A stretch of 64,000 nt of DNA from assembly GCF_026278345.1 (NCBI RefSeq), contig NZ_CP111085.1, positions 124,001-188,000 of the forward strand. The letters run 5' to 3'. A program made the position numbers and the translations under genes. Source of the DNA: Tellurirhabdus rosea. Its GTDB lineage: Bacteria; Bacteroidota; Bacteroidia; Cytophagales; Spirosomataceae. Within the stretch, counting starts at the first letter, position 1. Every line of letters begins with the position of its first letter. Positions 8,200 through 17,235 of the stretch are shown here, piece after piece. Under the pieces are notes generated by a model. That model was not told where the DNA came from. It did no database searches and saw only the letters and a program-made list of their open reading frames with translations.

Positions 8200-8688
8200 A
8201 TGAAAGAACGGAAACTTCGCTTTTTCTCTCCGAACGAGAATGTGGAGAAAACGCAGAAAGTCAGTAAAAAAGAAGAGCCGCTTACCTGTTCAATTTCGCT
8301 GACCGGGCGCCTGGTTTTCCCGTTAAGTACTGCCGAACAACTCGGAATGACTGATGAGAATACGGACTATCGGATTGGTATGGAAGAAGGCAAAAGAAAA
8401 GTAAAATCTTTGTACCTCGTTCCGGCTGACACACAAGGCGATGATACGTTTAAATTTGTAAAAACGGGCCGCAGTTTCACCGTTCCCCTGCACGGAATTC
8501 TGAAAAGTCTGAATCTGGATTACACGACAACGCTGTTTACTTTTGCCGTTACTCCTTTCTCCTTTGGAAACGGGGTTTCCGGCCTTGAACTGAAACTGGC
8601 CGGTCAGGTTGAGCGCGAAAAGCGCGAGGGAGAACCGAAAAAACGCGGTCGCAAACCTCGTTCGGCAAGCGTGGATTCGGCCGAATAA
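8200..8688 (+). CDS. hypothetical protein with basic AT-hook-like tail
   Basis: I do not recognise this 162-residue protein. It is soluble, with no signal peptide or membrane segment. The N-terminal 25 residues are highly charged, the middle (about 28-135) looks like a beta-rich domain, and the C-terminus ends in a Lys/Arg-rich stretch (KKRGRKPRS) that resembles an AT-hook DNA-binding motif. The gene has its own well-formed promoter and an intrinsic terminator, so it is an independent transcription unit. Its AT content is higher than that of its neighbours. A nucleoid-associated or DNA-binding role is only a guess from the tail. Confidence 0.75.
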   Translation: MKERKLRFFSPNENVEKTQKVSKKEEPLTCSISLTGRLVFPLSTAEQLGMTDENTDYRIGMEEGKRKVKSLYLVPADTQGDDTFKFVKTGRSFTVPLHGILKSLNLDYTTTLFTFAVTPFSFGNGVSGLELKLAGQVEREKREGEPKKRGRKPRSASVDSAE

Positions 8689-8710
8689 TTCACCCGGATT
8701 TTAACCCGCA

Positions 8711-8735
8711 AACCACCTTTCGAGGTGGTTTTTTT
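8711..8735 (+). terminator. intrinsic terminator
   Basis: An 8-bp stem (AACCACCT, 8711-8718, paired with AGGTGGTT, 8723-8730) with a TTCG tetraloop, followed by a T-run to 8735. It lies 22 nt after the stop of the preceding small basic protein gene. Confidence 0.9.
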
Positions 8736-8840
8736 ATGCCTTTAATTTTGCTGTTTGCCCGCGAAAGCCGCCCCAAAGTACCTCTGCAAAAAGGATAAAT
8801 ATCCGTTGATTTTTTGCCGGAAATGAGAAAAAAAGGCATA

Positions 8841-8861
8841 AAAAAAACCGCTCGTCGCGGT
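8841..8861 (-). terminator. intrinsic terminator for the tRNA-Ser transcript
   Basis: Read on the minus strand, ACCGC (complement of 8857-8861), a five-nt loop and GCGGT (complement of 8847-8851) are followed by a run of seven or eight T. It lies about 48 nt downstream of the tRNA 3' end. Confidence 0.75.
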
Positions 8862-8908
8862 CTTCAAACTCCTGGCTCTTTTAGTTTTCGGTCAAAACAG
8901 CACGTAAA

Positions 8909-8999
8909 TGGCAGAGAGGAAGGGATTCGAACCCTCGATACGCTTTAGACGTATACACACTTTCCAGGCGTGCTCCTTCAACCACTCGGACACCTCTCT
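8909..8999 (-). tRNA. tRNA-Ser (anticodon GGA)
   Basis: On the minus strand a 7-bp acceptor stem (AGAGAGG with CCTCTCT), discriminator G and an encoded CCA 3' end (8909-8911) can be drawn. The anticodon arm is CACGC-CTGGAAA-GTGTG, placing GGA at the anticodon. A long variable arm (TATACGTC ... GCGTAT region) is typical of serine tRNAs. The T loop reads TTCGAAT. It decodes UCC/UCU serine codons. Confidence 0.95.
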
Positions 9000-9090
9000 G
9001 TTTGGACTGCAAATATAGGGATTGAATTGCAGAAACCAAGTTTTGTTGCCAATTGAACGAGAGGAAAACCCGTTTTCCTCCCGCACAAAT

Positions 9091-9513
9091 CTACGCCAGG
9101 GTGGCGTCTACCGTGATTTTGGTATTGAACAGCTTCGAAATGGGGCAGTTTTTCTCGGCATCGGCCACCAGCTCATCAAACTGCGCTTTTTCGAGGCCCG
9201 GGACCACCGCCCGCACGGTCAGGTAAGAGCCGCTGATGCTTCCGCTCTCGGTATCGAGCGTGACGACACACTGGGTATCCAGCGAATCCGCCGTGAAGCC
9301 TGCCCCCTGGATGTTGAAGGCCAGTTTCATGGAAAAACAGCCTGCATGCGCGGCCGCGACCAGTTCCTCCGGGTTCGTGCCGACGCCGTCGGCAAAGCGG
9401 GTGTTAAAAGAATACTGGGTTTCGTTCAGCACCGTGCTGGCCGACGAAAGCGTTCCTTTTCCGTCTTTGCCGGAGCCTTCCCAATGGGCCGAGGCGCTGC
9501 GTTTGATCTGCAT
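9091..9513 (-). CDS. OsmC family peroxiredoxin
   Basis: A 140-residue OsmC-like protein. The two redox cysteines of the family are visible in AHAGCFSM (near residue 60) and NCPISK (near 124). These enzymes reduce organic hydroperoxides with a Cys-based mechanism in the cytoplasm. The ATG at 9513 is chosen because it begins the conserved core ([11 protein letters not shown]). The open frame extends further upstream but that part is not conserved-looking. It is a single gene. Confidence 0.9.
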   Translation of the reverse strand: MQIKRSASAHWEGSGKDGKGTLSSASTVLNETQYSFNTRFADGVGTNPEELVAAAHAGCFSMKLAFNIQGAGFTADSLDTQCVVTLDTESGSISGSYLTVRAVVPGLEKAQFDELVADAEKNCPISKLFNTKITVDATLA

Positions 9514-9642
9514 GGTAAGATGATTTTTTAGTGCGTGAATAGGTGAAGTCAATGATAAAAATCGGTGAAATATATAACAAAGCACCATTCTGAACGCCAC
9601 TCGCCTGCGTTAATTTAGGGAACGAAATTACCTGCCTGTTTT

Positions 9643-9873
9643 ATGTCGGTCAGCTTCTCGCAAATCGAAAGTTACGTACTCCGGAAACTTTACGCCCAGC
9701 CGGACCATAAAGCCACTTTTGCCCAACTTGCCGCCCAGTGCTATTACCCCGATCGGGAAATTCTGCCGCAACTCAAGACGTTGATTCAGAAAGAGTTCGT
9801 TGCCGTGGACGGCGAGCTTTACTTTATTCCGCCGACGGTGCTTCCTTTTTTCGACACCTGGGAAATTGACTGA
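9643..9873 (+). CDS. small hypothetical protein, possible winged-helix fold
   Basis: A 76-residue protein that I do not recognise. The pattern of short helices followed by a hydrophobic beta-wing-like C-terminus (KEFVAVDGELYFIPP) suggests a winged-helix domain, as in small MarR-like or PadR-like proteins, but no specific family can be named. There is no signal peptide. It stands alone, about 100 nt before a membrane-protein gene on the same strand. Confidence 0.6.
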   Translation: MSVSFSQIESYVLRKLYAQPDHKATFAQLAAQCYYPDREILPQLKTLIQKEFVAVDGELYFIPPTVLPFFDTWEID

Positions 9874-9973
9874 CATCACACTAGGCCGGCCTTTTGTGCC
9901 GTTCTTTGTGGAAGGACAAGCGGGCGTGGTGCGTCTGCCGGGAATGGTTCTATGTGACTCTTATGGTAGCAAG

Positions 9974-11623
9974 ATGATTCACTTCTTATTTTTTATTCTG
10001 AATCCGGTTGTTTTTTTTACCATCGGGGGCGTCTGGCTGCTCTGCGTCGGCTGGGCTGCGTGGTCGAAGCGGGTTCATACCCTGGTCTACCTGACGCTTG
10101 CGCTCGGACTGCTGTTTTTTATGCGGCTGCCGGTGATTCTGTATAACGCCGAACTGAATCCGGACGAGAGCCAGATCATTGCCGGCGCCATTTCGCTGCT
10201 GCACGACCCGGTGTACTGGCGTTCGACCGACGAGGCGACCTCCGGTCCGCTGAACACCTATGCGCTGGTCTGGCCGGGCTGGTTCGGTTTGCCCATCGAT
10301 TACCTGACGGCCCACCTGACCGGGGTGCTGCTCGCCGGAGGGGCCTGGCTGATGGTTTTTCTGGCCGTTCGAAACGTATACGACAACCGTACCGCCCGGT
10401 TTGCGCTGCTGCCCGCCCTGGCCCTGCTGGCCTCGACGCAGCACTTCGATTTCATCCATTATTCCAGCGAGCATCTGTCGCTGGGGCTGCTGGCGGCGGC
10501 CTGGCTGCTGCTCACCCGGTTCTACCGCCAACCCTCGGCACGTTTGCTGGCCGGCGTTGGCCTGCTGACCGGCATGGTGCCGTTTGCCAAGCTTCAGGCG
10601 GTTCCGGTGGCGCTGCTCACGGCGGCGGTCGGCTTTTTATTCGCCCTGTTTCAGCCCCGGCGCGGCCGCCATGTGAGCGCCCTGGTGGCGGGCGGACTAG
10701 CCTTTCCGGCGCTGGCGTTTGGACTTCTCATCGGCACTGGGCTGCTGAAGGAAATGCTGTTTTTCTACCTGATAGCCAACTCGCAGTACGCCGCTCACAC
10801 CACGTTTCTCCAGTCCCTGGCCCGGTTTCCCGCCTTTTTGCTCCGGCAGCCGGAATACGCGGCCTACCTCCTGTCGATTCTGGCCATCGTGCTGGTGGGA
10901 CTGCTTCAGGTGATCCGGAAAAAGGAGAAAATTCACTGGCAGGCAGTTGCCCTAATGGCAAGCCTGCTGCTGGTGAGCGCCTATTCGATTATCCGGCCGG
11001 GAACCGAGTACCAGCACTACCTTTTGCTGATGATTTTTCCCCTGACCCTGCTGCTGCCCGTTTTCCGGCGTCCGCAGACCGCTCCCTCGGCGGCTTTCTG
11101 CCTGCTGCTGATGGTGAGTTCACTGGCCGTTGCCGCCACCGCCGTTGGCATGCGTTATCCCAAAAACAACTTTGGCGCCGCCCAGCATCTGATCCAGCAA
11201 AAGCCCGTTTCGAAAGCCATTCTGACGTTCGCTTCGCCGGGCCAGCCTATCGTGATCTGGGGCTGGATGCCCAAATATTACGTCGAAACGCAGTGCCGCC
11301 AGGGCGTCAACGACGGCAACACCATCCGCTGCATTTTCGGCAGTCCGAATGTGCTTCACTCCTACCGGCGGCGGCTGATGAGGGACATGAGCCGGTCCAA
11401 ACCGGTTTTGTTCATTGACGTCACCGGCCCCAACAGCATGTGGTTCAACGACCGGAAGCAGTTTGGCCACGAGGTCATCATGCCCGAACTGGGCGCTTAC
11501 ATCCGAAAACACTACGCCTACGTGGGTCTGGTGGACGACACGCGGCTGTACTTACGGAAAGACCTTGTCAAACCGGGCATCCTGGCGGCGCACCCGGCCG
11601 TCCGGTGGCAGAAATCTTCCTGA
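9974..11623 (+). CDS. GT-C type membrane glycosyltransferase (GT39/ArnT-like)
   Basis: A 549-residue multi-pass membrane protein with about ten or eleven hydrophobic helices and an ArnT/PMT-like layout. The first loop carries the acidic motif LNPDESQ near residue 55, where GT-C enzymes bind the polyprenyl-phosphate sugar donor. The C-terminal region after the last helix is soluble and periplasmic-looking. Such proteins move a sugar from a lipid carrier to a lipid or protein acceptor. The start ATG 9974 opens directly into the first transmembrane helix (MIHFLFFILNP); the upstream open frame is not protein-like. Confidence 0.8.
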   Translation: MIHFLFFILNPVVFFTIGGVWLLCVGWAAWSKRVHTLVYLTLALGLLFFMRLPVILYNAELNPDESQIIAGAISLLHDPVYWRSTDEATSGPLNTYALVWPGWFGLPIDYLTAHLTGVLLAGGAWLMVFLAVRNVYDNRTARFALLPALALLASTQHFDFIHYSSEHLSLGLLAAAWLLLTRFYRQPSARLLAGVGLLTGMVPFAKLQAVPVALLTAAVGFLFALFQPRRGRHVSALVAGGLAFPALAFGLLIGTGLLKEMLFFYLIANSQYAAHTTFLQSLARFPAFLLRQPEYAAYLLSILAIVLVGLLQVIRKKEKIHWQAVALMASLLLVSAYSIIRPGTEYQHYLLLMIFPLTLLLPVFRRPQTAPSAAFCLLLMVSSLAVAATAVGMRYPKNNFGAAQHLIQQKPVSKAILTFASPGQPIVIWGWMPKYYVETQCRQGVNDGNTIRCIFGSPNVLHSYRRRLMRDMSRSKPVLFIDVTGPNSMWFNDRKQFGHEVIMPELGAYIRKHYAYVGLVDDTRLYLRKDLVKPGILAAHPAVRWQKSS

Positions 11624-11702
11624 AAACCGGTTTAATGAGCCTGATTTAAGGTATTTTTTGCCGATTTTTGTCTTTGTAAAGGTATTCGCAACAATTGCGA
11701 TA

Positions 11703-14700
11703 ATGACTGACAAAGGCATGAAAAAACCGCTTTTCCGTTCTTCCACTTCCCAAAAATTTCTCCTGCTCGCGGCCCTGGCTGCGGGGCCGGTTATCGGGCT
11801 GGTCGGGTTTAAAGATGACCCTATCGGCAAACGGCTGAAACGGCTGGTCCCCGAAGAGGCCGCCCGCCTGGCCAAAACCATAGAAGCTACCGTCAAGCCG
11901 GAACTGGCCGAGGGGCTGACCCTCAAACTGTGGGGCGTGGATTCACTGGTTGCCGACCCGATTGCCATTAACGTGGACGATCTGGGCCGACTGTACTACA
12001 CCCGAACCAACCGTCAGAAAAACTCGGAATTCGATATTCGCGGCCACCAGGATTGGGAGATCGAATCCCAGCGGCTTCAGACCATCGAAGAAAAACGGGC
12101 ATTCCTCCGCCGGGTTCTCTCGCCGCAGAACAGCAAGAAAAATGAATGGCTGGCCGACCTCAACGGCGACGGCTCGCACGACTGGCGGGACATGACCGTT
12201 GAGAAAGAGCAGGTGTACCGGGTCGAAGACAGCAACAACGACGGCGTAGCGGACGTTTCCCGGCTGGTGGTCGAAGATTTTAACGACGAAGTCACCGACG
12301 TGGCCGGCGGCGTGCTGGCCAACGGCAACGATCTGTACGTGGCCGTCGGACCGGATCTGTGGCGGATGCAGGACAAGAACGGCGACGGAATTCCGGATCA
12401 GAAAACCTCCATTTCGCACGGATACGGCGTTCACATCGGCTTTGGCGGCCACGGCATGTCCAGCATCAAAATGGGTCCGGACGGCAAGGTGTACTGGCAG
12501 ATCGGCGACATCGGCTTCAACGGAAAAGGGCCGGACGGGAAAAAGTGGGAACACCCCAACAGCGGCGTGATTGTCCGCTCCAACCCCGACGGGTCTGATT
12601 TCGAAGTGTTTGCCTACGGCGTCCGGAACACGCACGAATTTGTTTTTGACGAATACGGCAACCTGATCAGCGAAGATAACGACGGCGACCACCCCGGCGA
12701 ACGCGAACGCCTGGTGTACATCGTCAACGGCTCGGACACGGGCTGGCGCAGCAACTGGCAGTACGGCAAATACCGCGACCCGAAAAACAACACGTACAAG
12801 GTCTGGATGGACGAGGGCATGTACAAACCCCGTTTTGAAGGACAGGCGGCCTACATCACGCCGACGCTGGCCAACTTTGTCAGCGGTCCCACGGGCTTCC
12901 TCTACAATCCGGGAACGGCCCTGAGTCCGAAATACAAGAACACGTTCTTCGTCGGCGAATTCGTCGGCAGCCCGGCCCGGTCCGGTATCCATGCTTTCAA
13001 GCTCAAGCCCAAAGGGGCCGGTTTTGAACTGGGCGAAACCAAGCGGATCATGGGCGGCGTTCTGGCGACGGGCACCGACTGGGGCCCGGACGGCAGCATG
13101 TACGTGGCCGACTGGATCAACGGCTGGGATGCCAAAAACTACGGCCGCGTCTGGAAACTCGACGATAAGGACGGGGCCAACTCGGCCGAGCGCCGGCTGA
13201 CCCAGCAACTGCTGGCGGCGGACTTCACCAAGCTGGCCGAGGCCGAACTGGGCAACCACCTGCGGAATGCCGATATGCGCGTCCGCCAGAAAGCCCAGTT
13301 TGAGCTCGCCAAACGGGGTGCCAAAGGCTCGGCGATTTTCACCGCCGCCATCAAGCAGACCGACCACCAGCTGGCCCGCGTTCACGGAATCTGGGGACTG
13401 AGCCAGCTGGCCCGTCAGGACCAGAAATATGCGCAGGCCCTGCTGCCCCTGCTGACCGACAGCGATGCGGAAATCCGGGCCCAGGCCGCCAAATGGCTCG
13501 GCGACATCAGGCACAAAGAAGCCGGAGCCGCGCTGATGCCGCTTTTGAAAGACAGTACGCCCCGTGCCCGTTTCTTCGCCGCCGAGGCCCTCGGCCGCAT
13601 TGCCTATGAACCGGCCGTTCAGCCCATTATTGCCATGCTGGAAGCGGCCAACGACGAGGACGTGTATCTGCGTCATGCCGGAAGCCTGGCGCTGGCCCGG
13701 ATCGGAAAAGCGGAACCCGTATTGGCACTCGCCAAAAGCCCGTCGAAAGCCCTGCGCATCGCCGCGGTGGTGGCCCTGCGCCGGATGAACAACCCGGGCA
13801 TAGCTGCATTCCTGAACGACAAGGACGAATTTGTGGTGACGGAAGCCGCCCGGGGCATCAACGACGACCTCTCGATTCCGGCGGCGCTGCCCGCCCTGGG
13901 GAATCTGCTGACGAGCACTTCATTCCAGAATGAACCGCTGATTCGCCGGGCCATCAACGCCAACCTGCGCGTCGGAACGCCGCAGGCCATGCAGAACCTG
14001 ATCGATTACGCCGCCAAAGAAGGTGCTCCGGTCCTGATGCGGGCCGAGGCGATGGATGCTCTGAGCACCTGGTCCTCACCCTCGGTCATGGACCGCGTAG
14101 ATGGCCGGTACCGGGGCGTCGTTACCCGTGACCCGGTGGCCGTCCGGACAAAATCCGCCGCGATGTACACCCAGTTGCTCACCGCCAGCGAACAGCCCCT
14201 GCGGATGAGCGCCGTAAGAGCGATTCAGAAACTGGGACTTACTCAGGCGTCTGGACCGCTGTTCGACCGCCTGAAAGCCGACCAGGACCCGACCATCCGG
14301 GCCGAGGCGCTACGGACGCTGGTCGCGCTGAACAATCCCCAGATTGGGAAAGCAATCGAACAGGCGCTTTCGGATAACGAAAAAAGCGTGCGCGTTGCCG
14401 GACTGGACCTCATCAGCAAGACCAGCATGCCGAAACCCGCCATGGTGACTCTGCTGACAAACGTGATCAACACCCGCACGACCGAGGAAAAGCAGGCGGC
14501 GCTGGTGACGCTGGGCAAACTGCCGGTCGCCAATACGCAGAAAGTGCTGGACGACCTGCTGGGCAAGCTTTCGGCCGGAACGCTGCCGACCGAAATCGGT
14601 CTGGAACTGGAAGAAGCCGTAGAAAACAGCAAATCGCCGCAGTTGAAAGCCCGTTACAAGACCATCATGGGCAAACTGTCGCCGGACGCGGCGCTGGCTT

Positions 14701-15026
14701 CGTACAAAGGCGCGCTTTCCGGCGGGGATGTCGCGGTCGGACGGCGCATCTTCTTCCGCCATCAAACGGCGCAGTGTATCCGCTGCCACTCGTACGACGA
14801 TCTGGGCGGCAACGCCGGACCGCGCCTCAACGGAGTAGCCAGCCGACTGTCGCGGGAGCAGCTGCTCGAAGCGGTCATCAATCCGAGCGCCCGCATTGCG
14901 CCGGGCTTCGGGGAGCAGGGCCAGCCGTCGAGTATGCCCGACATGAAGTATCTGCTGTCGAAGCGGGAAATCCGCGATGTGGTCAGCTTCCTGGCTACGT
15001 TGAAAGAGGAAAAAGAGAAGCAGTAA
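11703..15026 (+). CDS. PVC-type membrane-bound dehydrogenase with HEAT repeats and C-terminal cytochrome c
   Basis: A large exported protein of 1107 residues. A signal peptide (FLLLAALAAGPVIG) is followed by a beta-propeller of the glucose/sorbosone dehydrogenase type (about residues 60-480, with many DxNxDG calcium-like turns such as DLNGDGSHD and DKNGDGIPD). A HEAT-repeat solenoid spans about 500-980, and a single-heme c domain has CIRCH at residues 1025-1029. The family (TIGR02604 plus TIGR02603 type) is thought to oxidise sugars in the periplasm and pass electrons to the heme, though few members have been assayed. ATG 11718 is an alternative start. A strong terminator follows. Confidence 0.85.
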   Translation: MTDKGMKKPLFRSSTSQKFLLLAALAAGPVIGLVGFKDDPIGKRLKRLVPEEAARLAKTIEATVKPELAEGLTLKLWGVDSLVADPIAINVDDLGRLYYTRTNRQKNSEFDIRGHQDWEIESQRLQTIEEKRAFLRRVLSPQNSKKNEWLADLNGDGSHDWRDMTVEKEQVYRVEDSNNDGVADVSRLVVEDFNDEVTDVAGGVLANGNDLYVAVGPDLWRMQDKNGDGIPDQKTSISHGYGVHIGFGGHGMSSIKMGPDGKVYWQIGDIGFNGKGPDGKKWEHPNSGVIVRSNPDGSDFEVFAYGVRNTHEFVFDEYGNLISEDNDGDHPGERERLVYIVNGSDTGWRSNWQYGKYRDPKNNTYKVWMDEGMYKPRFEGQAAYITPTLANFVSGPTGFLYNPGTALSPKYKNTFFVGEFVGSPARSGIHAFKLKPKGAGFELGETKRIMGGVLATGTDWGPDGSMYVADWINGWDAKNYGRVWKLDDKDGANSAERRLTQQLLAADFTKLAEAELGNHLRNADMRVRQKAQFELAKRGAKGSAIFTAAIKQTDHQLARVHGIWGLSQLARQDQKYAQALLPLLTDSDAEIRAQAAKWLGDIRHKEAGAALMPLLKDSTPRARFFAAEALGRIAYEPAVQPIIAMLEAANDEDVYLRHAGSLALARIGKAEPVLALAKSPSKALRIAAVVALRRMNNPGIAAFLNDKDEFVVTEAARGINDDLSIPAALPALGNLLTSTSFQNEPLIRRAINANLRVGTPQAMQNLIDYAAKEGAPVLMRAEAMDALSTWSSPSVMDRVDGRYRGVVTRDPVAVRTKSAAMYTQLLTASEQPLRMSAVRAIQKLGLTQASGPLFDRLKADQDPTIRAEALRTLVALNNPQIGKAIEQALSDNEKSVRVAGLDLISKTSMPKPAMVTLLTNVINTRTTEEKQAALVTLGKLPVANTQKVLDDLLGKLSAGTLPTEIGLELEEAVENSKSPQLKARYKTIMGKLSPDAALASYKGALSGGDVAVGRRIFFRHQTAQCIRCHSYDDLGGNAGPRLNGVASRLSREQLLEAVINPSARIAPGFGEQGQPSSMPDMKYLLSKREIRDVVSFLATLKEEKEKQ

Positions 15027-15029
15027 TAA

Positions 15030-15061
15030 AAAAAGGGACGCCTCTCGGGGCGTCCCTTTTT
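15030..15061 (+). terminator. intrinsic terminator between convergent genes
   Basis: A 13-bp stem (15030-15042 with 15049-15061), six-nt loop, with A-run and T-run on the two sides. It starts 4 nt after the dehydrogenase stop codon, and can also work on the minus strand for the convergent DUF4214-like gene. Confidence 0.9.
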
Positions 15062-15081
15062 ACGTTTATGAACCGGAATCG

Positions 15082-15810
15082 TTAATTCATCTTCACGGGC
15101 TGGAGGTTGCCGCTTCCGGATGCGATCACGTTCCCGCTTCCGGAAGCAATCACATTGCCACTCCCGGACGCAATTACGTTGCCGCTTCCGGATGCGATCA
15201 CGTTGCCGCCCGTCACCGAACGAAGCTGACTGGCCAATCCCGGACTCAGCAACGAGGTCGTCACCGGACCCAGATTCTGATTCGAAAGGACGTTATTCTC
15301 CCGCGTGCCCCGTCCCAGGCGTCTGTTTGTTTCCAGCCGGGCCACCAGTTGGTCGTACGTAATATCCCCCACACCCTGCCAGTACTGAATTTCGGCCGCT
15401 GACGCCGCCCGGCCATATACCTTCTGGAATGCGTTGGTCACCAGCCCGCTCCGGTCGCGGCCCCGCATGTACGAAACGTGGCGATCCATCATCTCGCTAA
15501 ACGTCGGGCGGTCTTTCAGATGGTTCCTTATCTGGTCGTCAGAAGTGCCGACGCCGTAGGCGCTGATGTACGAACGAGCAATGGCCTGATAGGCTTCCTC
15601 CGCCGACTGCCGTAGAAAGTTTCGGTGTCCTTCGACCCGCTGGACCAGATTCTGGTCGGGCTGACTCATCCAGTAGCTCAACTCAGCCGCATTCGGGTGT
15701 CGCCCAAAGGCCACGTAGTAACTTAACTGAATTGTTCCTTCCTTGGTCTGGCAGAACCCCGGCAGCAAGCCGCCGACCAGCAGCATACACGATAACAGAA
15801 CTTTTTTCAT
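15082..15810 (-). CDS. secreted DUF4214-like protein with a four-copy GNVIASGS tail
   Basis: A 242-residue protein with an N-terminal signal peptide (MKKVLLSCMLLVGG), then two helical segments with the Y-x-x-x-x-G-R-x-x-x-x-x-E-x-x-Y-W pattern (YYVAFGRHPNAAELSYW and KVYGRAASAAEIQYW) typical of DUF4214-type domains. The C-terminus consists of four tandem copies of the octapeptide GNVIASGS, encoded by 24-bp repeats at about 15110-15205. ATG 15810 is chosen because it begins the signal peptide. Function unknown. The tail may be a linker or an adhesive, and its copy number may vary. Confidence 0.7.
   Translation of the reverse strand: MKKVLLSCMLLVGGLLPGFCQTKEGTIQLSYYVAFGRHPNAAELSYWMSQPDQNLVQRVEGHRNFLRQSAEEAYQAIARSYISAYGVGTSDDQIRNHLKDRPTFSEMMDRHVSYMRGRDRSGLVTNAFQKVYGRAASAAEIQYWQGVGDITYDQLVARLETNRRLGRGTRENNVLSNQNLGPVTTSLLSPGLASQLRSVTGGNVIASGSGNVIASGSGNVIASGSGNVIASGSGNLQPVKMN
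15110..15205 (-). repeat. 24-bp tandem repeat within coding sequence, four copies
   Basis: Four head-to-tail 24-nt units encode GNVIASGS. The copies are close to identical at DNA level, differing at a few third positions. Length 24 keeps the reading frame, so slippage would change tail length without a frameshift. Confidence 0.85.
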
Positions 15811-15851
15811 AAGGCGATCTAGTTGGGATAAAAAAACGGACACGCAGGTAG

Positions 15852-16649
15852 TCAGGGAATGTTGAAGTAGGCATACTGCAGATCGGCCCCAAACGCATTG
15901 GCGAGATCCGGAACCTGGCCATCCCAGCTCAGGGCGATGGCTGGTTTGCCCTCGTCGTTGTTCCGGCCTTTGGTATAATACAGCCCGGTGAAAGCGGTGA
16001 GGCTGCCGGTAATAAAGCGCAGCACTTTGGTGGCCGGATTGTAGCGGTACGTTCCCACTTTGTCGTATAGCTGGTAGCGATTGCGGTCCAGTAGCCTGAA
16101 TTCATACTGAAATTTGAAACGCCGGCCGTCAGACTGGTACACGCTGTAGGTACCAAGGGGCGGATCGGCCGGGGCAGCTTTGGTCTGAGGCATTGGTTCG
16201 GGTGCCGGGGCTCCGGACAGGCGGTACTGGCTACCGTTCATCCGCATGCGCAGCGATCCACTCAGGACGAAGGAATTCACCGTACCCCGGACCGTCAGGG
16301 GCTGTCCTTTGGCTAGTCGATCCAGGGCTGCCGCGTCCACACTGTTGGTCGGGAAGCGTACATCGAGCGTAATCTTCCGGTTCAGCACGGACTTTTCGTT
16401 CACCACCAGTTCCAGCAGTTTGAACTCCTGATTCGTTGAGTAATCCCGGTCGGTACTGATAATGTCCAGGTGTCCCGTCACCTCAAGCGTCTGGCCCTTG
16501 TATTTGGTGTAAAACGCATCCTTGCTGGCATAGCGGTCCCATTCGGCTTCGAGTTGTGCAATGGTCAGGGATTGAGCACTCACTGACCCGATTCTGCCCA
16601 ACAGGCCAAGCAGCAGCCAGGTCATAAGTTTTTGTCGATACAGGCTCAT
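15852..16649 (-). CDS. secreted hypothetical protein with OB-fold (tRNA_anti-like) domain
   Basis: A 265-residue protein with a signal peptide (MTWLLLGLLGRIGSVSAQ). Residues 30-150 follow the pattern of a tRNA_anti-like OB domain: KYKGQTLEVTGHL, then LRMRMNG after KGQPLTVRGTV. The C-terminal half (about 165-265) is beta-rich and lipocalin-like (GTYSVYQSDGRRFKFQYEF). I cannot assign a function. The start at 16649 overlaps the stop of the upstream DUF3592 gene (ATGA), indicating translational coupling. Confidence 0.65.
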   Translation of the reverse strand: MSLYRQKLMTWLLLGLLGRIGSVSAQSLTIAQLEAEWDRYASKDAFYTKYKGQTLEVTGHLDIISTDRDYSTNQEFKLLELVVNEKSVLNRKITLDVRFPTNSVDAAALDRLAKGQPLTVRGTVNSFVLSGSLRMRMNGSQYRLSGAPAPEPMPQTKAAPADPPLGTYSVYQSDGRRFKFQYEFRLLDRNRYQLYDKVGTYRYNPATKVLRFITGSLTAFTGLYYTKGRNNDEGKPAIALSWDGQVPDLANAFGADLQYAYFNIP

Positions 16650-17047
16650 AACGAAAACAGGTCGATGGTGCTCAAACCAATCAGCAGCAAGCCCATTACG
16701 GCGCACGTCAGCGGCCCGACGAGGTTCCCGCTCCTGGCATCGACACGGGCATCTTCCGGGCGTTGCGGATTGTACCAGACGGTGGTCGTAGTGCCAACCG
16801 GAAACCGGGCAGGATTGACGTTGAGGGCGTTTCGGAATTCAACCCATTGGTTTCCATACTGAAACCGGACTACCGGGTAGTGCAGTACGGTGATATCGCC
16901 TTCACTATCGGTTGATTCTTTTTCCTGAAGTTCCATAATCTGGCCGGTGGCTGTTTGGGCGGTGGCCATCCAATGCTGCCCCCGGCGGTGGAGGTAATAG
17001 CCCAGCGCCAGCAGCAGTAGACCGAGCGTGAGTAAGGTAATGCCCAT
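16646..17047 (-). CDS. DUF3592 membrane protein
   Basis: A 133-residue protein if started at ATG 17047 (MGITLLTLGLLLLALGYY); the frame stays open to 17116. It has an N-terminal and a C-terminal transmembrane helix around a small extracytoplasmic beta domain containing YPVVRFQYG and VWYNPQRPEDARV, diagnostic of DUF3592. Function unknown. It overlaps the next leftward gene by 4 nt, so the two form an operon diverging from the histidine kinase. Confidence 0.8.
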   Translation of the reverse strand: MGITLLTLGLLLLALGYYLHRRGQHWMATAQTATGQIMELQEKESTDSEGDITVLHYPVVRFQYGNQWVEFRNALNVNPARFPVGTTTTVWYNPQRPEDARVDARSGNLVGPLTCAVMGLLLIGLSTIDLFSL

Positions 17048-17186
17048 GCGTTCGTGATAGAGAATAGTTGGTCTTTTGTTCTGACAAAGCTCTTCTTTTG
17101 CGGGCAGGTGCGCCATACGGCGGTTGTCGTATTTTCGTACGTGTCACCTTTCCTGCCGGTTTTCGGCTCGCTTCTGCGGCTGTTCA

Positions 17187-17217
17187 TTGAAAATCCCATC
17201 ATTTGTCCCTAGAATTG
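17187..17217 (+). promoter_or_regulatory. candidate promoter for the DISM histidine kinase
   Basis: TTG at 17187-17189 and TAGAATTG at 17210-17217 (seven of eight positions of TAnnTTTG) are 20 nt apart. Transcription near 17224 would exclude the TTG start at 17203 and supports ATG 17236. Confidence 0.4.
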
Positions 17218-17235
17218 TCAATCCGTTTTGTAGCC

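Noticed and set aside
9800-9973. Upstream extension of the GT39-like gene overlapping the small gene at 9643
   Set aside because: The extension has no membrane or family pattern, and the ATG at 9974 begins the first transmembrane helix.
11943-13676. 577-codon minus-strand open frame inside the dehydrogenase-cytochrome gene
   Set aside because: It is antisense to a well-supported propeller domain and has no motifs.
15110-15205. Regular 24-bp repeats considered as a CRISPR array
   Set aside because: There are no spacers between the units, and the units are in frame within a protein tail. No cas genes are near.
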